A DNA stretch of 64,000 nucleotides, taken from Defluviitaleaceae bacterium. GTDB taxonomy: Bacteria > Bacillota > Clostridia > Lachnospirales > WQUN01. How positions within the stretch are numbered: position 1 is the first letter of the stretch; every line of letters begins with the position of its first letter. The notes beneath the pieces were generated by a model. The model was given only the letters and a program-made list of their open reading frames with translations, searched no databases and had not been told where the DNA came from. Positions 58,875 through 64,000 of the stretch are shown piece after piece. The DNA lies in assembly GCA_009777845.1 (NCBI GenBank), contig WRLD01000001.1, positions 1 through 64,000 on the forward strand. Reading direction: 5' to 3'. A program made the translations under genes and the position numbers.

Positions 58875-59819
58875 TTAGTAGCAAGGAATGGGCGGTGGTG
58901 GCGGTACGTGAAAAATATGTGGCATTCTAGCCTCCCATTCAACACGCTCTATACCTTTTGTAAAAATCGTAAATTTAAGAGGCATAAATTCCTTAGGCAC
59001 TTCAATCATAAAGTCCCACCGTGTAGAATCGGGAGGGGGTTGAAGATGTGTCCAAGGCTCAGACCGAAATATGCGATTTATACAAATCATGCCGTCACAG
59101 CGTACAGATTCTACTACCATACTATCTACACTTCCAGATACATCATAACTCACAATTATCAAATAATTCTGGGAGAAGAATCTTTCCTTGTACCAATACT
59201 GCCACTGCCACCAAGGACTAGCTTCAAGTTCTTCGCTTGATGTAATTACTAAAGGGAAATCTAGTGTTGTTGGTAGGTCTACTGCCGTTTCTGCCCTTCT
59301 GATATTAAACGGAAGTAAACAGCCCTCACCGCAAAGGGCTGACTGCTCAACCGCTATACCCACCCTTACAGTGCGGGTATTTTCATCCCACTCCAAGTTA
59401 TACCCCACGCTCTCCATCACTGCTCGTATAGGCAGCATGGTACGCCCGCCTATTATCTGTGCGGGTACGTCTAGGGCGTGGCGTTCGCCATTTGTGGTAA
59501 ACGTATCGCTACCTAGCGTTATTAAAATGGTATCTTCGCTACGAGTTAGCGTTACTTGCTGTGTACCGCTATCCCATTCCACCACAAAGCCTAGCACCTC
59601 AAACACCCCACGCACAGGCACTAAAGTACGCCCATTTACAGATAGAGGGGCTTGGTCGGGAAAGTTTACCCTTATGCCGTTTGCTATTACGCTTATTGCT
59701 TCGCTTGCAAAAGGCGTTTCTTCCTGTGCCGCAACCTTTAGCGGCGTTACATTCAAAGATGTAATAACCATAACAAAAACTAGCAAATGTGCAAAAAGTC
59801 TAAATATTGTATTTTTCAT
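58875..59819 (-). CDS. Exported copper-amine-oxidase-N-domain protein 1
   Basis: The 314-residue protein has a signal peptide almost identical to that of the subtilase (MKNTIFRLFAHLLVFVMV). A copper-amine-oxidase N-terminal-like stalk domain follows (~42-155: ISVIANGIRVNFPDQAPL, GRTLVPVRGVFEVLGF, GGRTMLPIRAVMESVGY). The remaining ~155 residues form a beta-rich domain with CGEGC and a CDGMICINR motif. It does not carry the oxidase catalytic domain; in Firmicutes this stalk domain binds or presents at the wall. The shared signal implies duplication with the subtilase gene. Confidence 0.82.
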   Translation of the reverse strand: MKNTIFRLFAHLLVFVMVITSLNVTPLKVAAQEETPFASEAISVIANGIRVNFPDQAPLSVNGRTLVPVRGVFEVLGFVVEWDSGTQQVTLTRSEDTILITLGSDTFTTNGERHALDVPAQIIGGRTMLPIRAVMESVGYNLEWDENTRTVRVGIAVEQSALCGEGCLLPFNIRRAETAVDLPTTLDFPLVITSSEELEASPWWQWQYWYKERFFSQNYLIIVSYDVSGSVDSMVVESVRCDGMICINRIFRSEPWTHLQPPPDSTRWDFMIEVPKEFMPLKFTIFTKGIERVEWEARMPHIFHVPPPPPIPCY

Positions 59820-59842
59820 AAATATATCCTCCCATTATTAAA

Positions 59843-61081
59843 CTAATTTTGTGTATCTGCGGAAACATTTTGTACTACATCAGTAATAACAAATGGCAAT
59901 ACTGAAACCGTACCCGCTTCTTCAAGTGATTTAATGGCATCAATCATTCCAAAAGAAACAGTAACACGAACAATATTAGATGCCGCATAACTTTCTTGTA
60001 CAATTTTAGGCTCTATCATGCCTAAAGGTACTGTCAATGCAGCCAACTGTTCTCGAAATCTTAACGCTGCCGCCAAGACTGTATCTTCAAACGATTCCCC
60101 GAGTATTTCAATATCGAAAGGGATACCGCTTTCTTGCATATTCCTCAGTTGGGTGACAGACGGCGTTTTTAGTTCTATCTGAAGTGTCACAGTTTCACGA
60201 GGTCTAGTATCTCTAGGTGGCGGTGGTCGGTTTTCCCAATCTTCTCGCGACATTTGTCTTACGCGCATTCTAAATTCAGAAGGGATAAATCTATTATCAA
60301 CTGTAATGTATAAAACCCAATTCCCAACATCGGGAGTACGATACTCAATGGGAACTACGGTTCGTGTTATTGAAATGTCCCCGTTACATCTCACATCTTC
60401 AAATTCAATACGGTTAGAGCCACTTGGCTCACGGAAAGCCGCGATTATTAAAAACTTGTCAGCAAAAAATTCTTCTGTGTATCGGTTATACGTGCCACTT
60501 CCAAAAAAGTTGTCTATATCGCTTCGTGAGGTGAACACAACAAATTCTTCATGCCCTATCATATCGTAACGAGAGCTTCGAGTTTCACTAGATTCAAGAA
60601 CGCAACCCGAACAACAATAATTCGACTGCACACCCGATGTCCCGACAACCACCGTGCGAGTGTCCTCCTCCCACTCCAAGTTATACCCCACACTTTCCAA
60701 CACCGCGCGTATAGGCAGCATAGTACGCCCGCCTATTATCTGTGCGGGTACGTCTAGCGTGTGGCTTTCGCCATTTGTGGTAAACGTATCGCTACCTAGC
60801 GTTATTAAAATGGTATCTTCGCTACGAGTTAGCGTTACTCGCTGTGTGCCGCTGTCCCATTCCACCACAAAGCCTAGCACCTCAAACACCCCACGCACAG
60901 GCACTAAAGTACGCCCGCTCACAGCTAAGGGGGCTTGGTCGGGGAAGTTTACCCTTTCGCCGTTTGCGATTACGCTTATTGCCTCGCTTGCAAAAACCAC
61001 CTTGTCATGTACAGTGAAAACTGCCACCCCGATAATCAACAGGACAGCTAACTTAAAATAATTTTTTGCTTTGTTGTACAT
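59843..61081 (-). CDS. Exported copper-amine-oxidase-N-domain protein 2 with I9-like tail
   Basis: The 412-residue protein has a different signal peptide (YFKLAVLLIIGVAVFTV), the same stalk domain (~35-150, about 90 percent identical by eye to protein 1), a middle domain related to that of protein 1 (CCSGCVLES), and a C-terminal ~110 residues (LAAALRFREQLAAL, SYAASNIVRVTVSFG, IKSLEEAGTVSVLPFVIT). The tail resembles an I9/propeptide-type inhibitor fold as found before subtilase domains. It may chaperone or inhibit the subtilase downstream; this is inferred. It starts the operon. Confidence 0.78.
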   Translation of the reverse strand: MYNKAKNYFKLAVLLIIGVAVFTVHDKVVFASEAISVIANGERVNFPDQAPLAVSGRTLVPVRGVFEVLGFVVEWDSGTQRVTLTRSEDTILITLGSDTFTTNGESHTLDVPAQIIGGRTMLPIRAVLESVGYNLEWEEDTRTVVVGTSGVQSNYCCSGCVLESSETRSSRYDMIGHEEFVVFTSRSDIDNFFGSGTYNRYTEEFFADKFLIIAAFREPSGSNRIEFEDVRCNGDISITRTVVPIEYRTPDVGNWVLYITVDNRFIPSEFRMRVRQMSREDWENRPPPPRDTRPRETVTLQIELKTPSVTQLRNMQESGIPFDIEILGESFEDTVLAAALRFREQLAALTVPLGMIEPKIVQESYAASNIVRVTVSFGMIDAIKSLEEAGTVSVLPFVITDVVQNVSADTQN

Positions 61082-61158
61082 ACCCTCACACCTCTCATTA
61101 TTTAACGCACCGCATATGGATTTTAGCGGGCATTGTGCTAATGTTTTCCAATAAAAAG

Positions 61159-61164
61159 ATTATA
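61159..61164 (-). promoter_or_regulatory. Probable -10 box of the subtilase operon
   Basis: On the minus strand TATAAT lies in an extended context (TGTTATAAT), about 78 bases before the first gene of the operon. The -35 is weak (TTTATA at 17 bases), as is usual for extended -10 promoters. The rest of the gap 61082-61370 holds nothing recognised apart from signals for the divergent XRE gene. Confidence 0.5.
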
Positions 61165-61370
61165 ACATAGGCAATTAGCTATATAAAGAAATTTGTTAAA
61201 AAAACTGACTATATGCACCTCCTGCGCCATATCATTTTGTAATATTCCTCCATGATTATTTGCTTCCCCAAAAAATGAAAGTGGACTAATACAAGCCCCA
61301 TTGTAATCCATATCTTTCCTAAAATCAACCAAAAGGACTGTTTTCGGTTCTTACGGAAAGGTAAATTACT

Positions 61371-61619
61371 TTGGCAGAGCAAAAAATAAAACATGACGGC
61401 AAAATCCAAATAGGGGCAAATATCCGTTCTGTGCGAAAATCCCAACGTATCGGGCAGACTGAACTTGTCGGCCGTTTAGACCTATTGGGCATAAGCATGA
61501 CGAGAGAAACCCTCGTAAAGATAGAACGAGGTATTCAGCACATTAAAGCATCACAATTAAAGGGAATTAGAGATGTTTTGCAAACCACCTATGACGAATT
61601 ATTAAGCGAAAATCATTAG
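61371..61619 (+). CDS. XRE-family helix-turn-helix regulator
   Basis: An 82-residue regulator made almost wholly of a Cro/C1 HTH: IGANIRSVRKSQRIGQTELV, then MTRETLVKIERGIQHIKASQ and LQTTYDELLSE. It begins with TTG at 61371, with GGAAAGG upstream, and no ATG alternative would keep the first helix. It stands between the divergent subtilase operon and the convergent agr operon, so it is a candidate regulator of either. Confidence 0.82.
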   Translation: MAEQKIKHDGKIQIGANIRSVRKSQRIGQTELVGRLDLLGISMTRETLVKIERGIQHIKASQLKGIRDVLQTTYDELLSENH

Positions 61620-61637
61620 GCTATTGGGCGATACATC

Positions 61638-61733
61638 AAACGCACCTTGAAATCGTGAATGCGTTCGGGGAGAGGGTGCCTGAGAATGGACAGGCATGTG
61701 TTCCCTAAGCAGTCACGGCTTCAAGGTGCGTTT
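61638..61733 (+). ncRNA. Rod-like structured RNA candidate between XRE and agr genes
   Basis: Four nested helices are visible: AAACGCACCTTGAA (61638-61651) with TTCAAGGTGCGTTT (61720-61733), CGTGA with TCACG, GGGA with TCCC, and TGCCTG (61677-61682) with CAGGCA (61691-61696). The outer stem is 14 perfect pairs. The right side leads into TTTGTTTG on the plus strand, terminator-like. It could be the shared 3' end of the XRE and agr mRNAs, or an independent small RNA. I could match it to no known class (not SRP, 6S, RNase P or a riboswitch I recognise). Strand is uncertain. Confidence 0.5.
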
Positions 61734-61758
61734 GTTTGTAGCGTAATTACTCGCGCGC

Positions 61759-61890
61759 TTAGTCGGAATCGTCTTGCTTATTCATTAAGCAAGCAGGCTT
61801 TTTTGGCTCAAACGCCCAAATATTGCCGAACGATAAGCTGCTTATATCCACGGCTAGGCTACATACAGCCGAACATAAGAGTGTAAACAT
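61759..61890 (-). CDS. agrD: AgrD-like autoinducer precursor
   Basis: A 43-residue peptide starts two bases after the agrB stop, with AAAGGAGG inside the end of agrB. It reads MFTLLCSAVCSLAVDISSLS, then FGNIWAFEPKKPACLMNKQD and DSD. The hydrophobic start, aromatic middle and EPKKP followed by a charged tail match the AgrD plan (leader, cyclic signal, recognition tail). The cysteine that usually closes the thiolactone is missing before the aromatic part; a serine (S18 or S20) may form a lactone ring instead. The gene is too short for routine gene calling. Confidence 0.8.
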   Translation of the reverse strand: MFTLLCSAVCSLAVDISSLSFGNIWAFEPKKPACLMNKQDDSD

Positions 61891-61892
61891 CG

Positions 61893-62525
61893 CTACTCCC
61901 TCCTTTCCCCAAAGATTTTATATGTTAATGGTAAAACATAAACGGTATGGGTTGTTGTTGCAATTAGTATGATATTTCTGTAAATGCTTGCTTCTGAATT
62001 TACCCCTAAATTTACCCCTAAATTTGCCCCTGCACGTTCTCCTACGAAAAGCATTATTACAAACAAGACCGCCATTACCACAAGCGTCTTTATTTTCAAC
62101 GGAAGCCTGTCACTTTCCTTAATCGGCGAATTTTCCGTAGGTGACGGAGCATATACGCAGTTAATCACAAAGCACAAAATATAAATTATAATTGTCGGCA
62201 AAAGCCCTATTTTAAGGTAAATCGCTAAAAATATGCCGATAATATAATTAGCGAATCCGACCGCCGTGCATACTGCGTTGCTCTTAAAATGCAACCCCTT
62301 ACCAAACCTACGCAAGCCGCCGAATACCGCCATAAACGCCAAAGCATACGACAGTATTCCAAGAAAGAACGAAACAACAATAAGTAGCAGCGTTTTTACA
62401 ACAAAATAGTAAAGAACCGCTACGCCGTATCTTAATATTTCATAATCGTCAGTGCCTTTTTTGTAGGCTTTTTCGCTTCGGCTTGCCATGAAATCGGTGA
62501 TTGCCGATATTGCCTGCTCGTTCAT
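61893..62525 (-). CDS. agrB: AgrB-family peptide-processing membrane protease
   Basis: The 210-residue membrane protein has five to six segments and the AgrB cysteine-protease pair in GKGLHFKSNAVCTAVG (His, six residues, Cys). AgrB cuts the C-terminal tail of AgrD and forms the thiolactone or lactone intermediate. It overlaps agrC by ATGA and is followed by agrD. Near the C-terminus a GANLGVNLGVN repeat sits in the last loop, encoded by TTTACCCCTAAA direct repeats. Confidence 0.92.
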   Translation of the reverse strand: MNEQAISAITDFMASRSEKAYKKGTDDYEILRYGVAVLYYFVVKTLLLIVVSFFLGILSYALAFMAVFGGLRRFGKGLHFKSNAVCTAVGFANYIIGIFLAIYLKIGLLPTIIIYILCFVINCVYAPSPTENSPIKESDRLPLKIKTLVVMAVLFVIMLFVGERAGANLGVNLGVNSEASIYRNIILIATTTHTVYVLPLTYKIFGERRE

Positions 62526-63808
62526 TTCTTTTCACGCAAAATCAAGAATTGAACAACTTTACCAAGTTCGATATACGTCATGCACTCTGCGTTTTCATAA
62601 GAGCGGATAATGTTCCTTGCGGTATGAAGCTCGCTTCCGCTATGTTCCTTTTTTGCCCTATACCCCAAATCACGCACGGCGTTAGTGTCTACGTCCTCGC
62701 AAATAGAATTTATGACTTTAACCGTCAAGGCTTCGTCTTTAGCATTGCGGGCTAATAAAATACGGATATAGCCGTCTTTGTTTTCAATTGCACAAAAAGC
62801 ATTATTCAGCCACTCATTAAGGATTATGAATAAATCCATTTCTTGCATAAAGCCATTGTCTATACAGCCCTCTATTTCAATAAAAATCTCGATTTTGTAT
62901 ACATATTTTGCCTTAACCGCCGCATCGAAAAGTAAATTTTTTATTAACGGCAGCTCGATTAAATCCAAATTTTGCGGCGTGAAATCGTTTTTTGTATGTT
63001 GCTCATGCACGGTCGATATATAGCTTTCAAAATGTCCCTTTAAGCCATGCCAATCTTGTGAGGAAATGAATCCGTTAAACATCTCGTACAGCTTGCTGTA
63101 ATAATGCTTTAGGCCGATTATGTTGTTGTATTTTTCCTCAATTATCATGCCGTTAATTTCTGCGAATTTTTGACGTTGTTCTTCATATATAATTTTCGTT
63201 TCGGCAGTCATAAGCTGATACGCCAAGTACGCCGTGAAGAAAAACGAGATTGAAAATAGAGAATAAAATATTGAGTAAACATAGTTGCTGTTGTTTGCGG
63301 CTAACACTAAGGGCAAGACAATGGACGTTAGGATAAGCAATATTGATTCCATAAAAACGCATTTAGCAACAATACCTAAGTGCATATAAAACCTTTGGAA
63401 TACTTTAAGAACGCCCTTCTTTGTTAAAGCGATATAAACAATCATTCCAAAAGCAATAGAAAGCCAAGACATGAAAAGGTTAAATTCTGGGGCAGTCATA
63501 ACGTCGGGCAAAAAAGCAAAAAACAAACTGCCTACCGCGGTAATAAAAAATGTAAAAACCATCATTGCGGATAAGGCTTTAAACAACGTAACCAAGTAAT
63601 TTTCGCCTTCGTCTTTAAAAACAAGAGTAGAAATCAACACCATAGGTAAATTTATAAAGCCCTCAAGATTAAGGTGTAAAAAACTTAGGTAGACTATAAG
63701 GCAGACAGCAAAGAGCCTTAAACATCTTGTCAGTTTCCTGTTTTCGGATAGCCCTACGAGAATGAGGGAGTAGGTATAGCTGACACAAATAGGAGTTATT
63801 AAGTTCAT
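62522..63808 (-). CDS. agrC: AgrC-like sensor histidine kinase (GHKL)
   Basis: The 428-residue protein has six to seven N-terminal membrane segments (~1-215), a dimerisation helix with a likely phospho-acceptor His in NIIGLKHYYSKLY, and a GHKL ATPase domain (NEWLNNAFCAIE as N box, HSGSELHTARNII as G box). It would sense the AgrD-derived peptide outside. Its ATG overlaps the stop of a 27-codon response-regulator remnant, showing that agrA formerly or normally preceded it. A full AgrA is not in the window. Confidence 0.88.
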   Translation of the reverse strand: MNLITPICVSYTYSLILVGLSENRKLTRCLRLFAVCLIVYLSFLHLNLEGFINLPMVLISTLVFKDEGENYLVTLFKALSAMMVFTFFITAVGSLFFAFLPDVMTAPEFNLFMSWLSIAFGMIVYIALTKKGVLKVFQRFYMHLGIVAKCVFMESILLILTSIVLPLVLAANNSNYVYSIFYSLFSISFFFTAYLAYQLMTAETKIIYEEQRQKFAEINGMIIEEKYNNIIGLKHYYSKLYEMFNGFISSQDWHGLKGHFESYISTVHEQHTKNDFTPQNLDLIELPLIKNLLFDAAVKAKYVYKIEIFIEIEGCIDNGFMQEMDLFIILNEWLNNAFCAIENKDGYIRILLARNAKDEALTVKVINSICEDVDTNAVRDLGYRAKKEHSGSELHTARNIIRSYENAECMTYIELGKVVQFLILREKK

Positions 63809-63888
63809 TCGCTTGCTCCCGCTGATTTAATGAGTTCATTATAACCACGTTCTGTTTTTAGATTATCTTCAAAAATGACAATATCCAT
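63805..63888 (-). pseudogene. 27-codon remnant of an AgrA/LytTR-type response regulator
   Basis: ATG at 63888 with GAGGTATAAAA upstream opens MDIVIFEDNLKTERGYNELI-KSAGASE and ends in an ATGA overlap with agrC. MDIVIFEDN is a normal response-regulator start (the acidic pocket ED). The receiver aspartate and the LytTR domain are missing. A large in-frame deletion is the simplest explanation, though a translated leader peptide for coupling agrC is possible. Confidence 0.6.
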
Positions 63889-63919
63889 TTTTATACCTCT
63901 TTTCGGAGTTAGATTTTTC

Positions 63920-63957
63920 AAACGGTTATTAAGTGCAAATGTTTAACTTAACCGTTT
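63920..63957. promoter_or_regulatory. Inverted-repeat operator upstream of the agr operon
   Basis: AAACGGTTA (63920-63928) and TAACCGTTT (63949-63957) form a perfect 9-base inverted repeat 20 bases apart, about 32 bases before the agr remnant start. LytTR regulators bind pairs of roughly 9-base ACNGTTA-type sites, so this is a candidate site for AgrA or a relative. No clear -10 box was fixed. Confidence 0.6.
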
Positions 63958-64000
63958 ACATACATATGTATTTGCCTTGTATTATTCCTGTATTATATCA

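Noticed and set aside
61638-61733. SRP RNA, 6S RNA or RNase P RNA
   Set aside because: The GGAA-type apical loop of SRP RNA, the conserved P4 of RNase P and the open central bubble of 6S RNA were not found.

Overview
The window looks like chromosomal DNA of an uncultured or little-studied anaerobic Firmicute of class Clostridia. The evidence is a tmRNA with a Clostridia-type tag ending LAAA, strong AGGAGG-type ribosome binding sites, ECF vitamin transport, YlmH, DUF5721, BlaI/BlaR, an agr-type quorum-sensing operon, and three exported proteins with dockerin modules (one a GH11 xylanase). Dockerins suggest a plant-fibre degrader with a cellulosome-like system. No rRNA or tRNA genes were seen.

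Layout. 0-4.4 kb: cut IS5-family transposase, a small gene broken beside it, McrBC restriction genes, a decayed IS5-family transposase, tmRNA. 4.4-7.2 kb: overlapping operon of a DUF2156 protein, a CDF-like membrane protein and an OGG1-type glycosylase. 7.2-17 kb: DUF6273 protein, HAMP/coiled-coil protein, GH18 hydrolase, a dockerin protein with a tandemly duplicated 3' neighbourhood, glycogen phosphorylase. 17-31 kb: repeat-rich spacer, NB-ARC/TPR STAND protein, YlmH, SLC13 permease, MBL-fold lipoprotein, then an ECF transport operon with two DUF4430 proteins (cobalamin-like cargo is inferred). 31-48 kb: GH11 xylanase-dockerin, blaI/blaR-like pair, a small secreted peptide with twin terminators, EP-rich repeat protein, glmM, orphan HicB, cation/proton antiporter, CPBP protease, TPR protein, proA, a double-glycine-leader peptide with a DnaJ-type zinc-finger membrane protein, trmB, a 57-residue peptide, FMN-binding-like protein, orphan RelB, DUF5721. 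49-53 kb: a gene cut by a large serine recombinase, then a tyrosine recombinase flanked by inverted core-like sites. 53-64 kb: operon for a very large dockerin-bearing subtilase and two copper-amine-oxidase-N proteins, an XRE regulator, a rod-like structured RNA candidate, and agrC-agrB-agrD preceded by a 27-codon remnant of a response regulator.

The most unusual property is invasion by short repeats. At least four families (here A to D) are scattered through it. Families A, C and D sit in frame inside genes: the glycosylase, the CPBP protease (three tandem copies), the ECF T protein, and the ECF ATPase gene, where 87-bp tandem copies appear to have joined the ATPases to the S component in one reading frame. 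Family C is read as protein in both orientations. This resembles Rickettsia palindromic elements in principle, but these sequences are not ones I recognise.

All calls come from reading the sequence; no database search was run.
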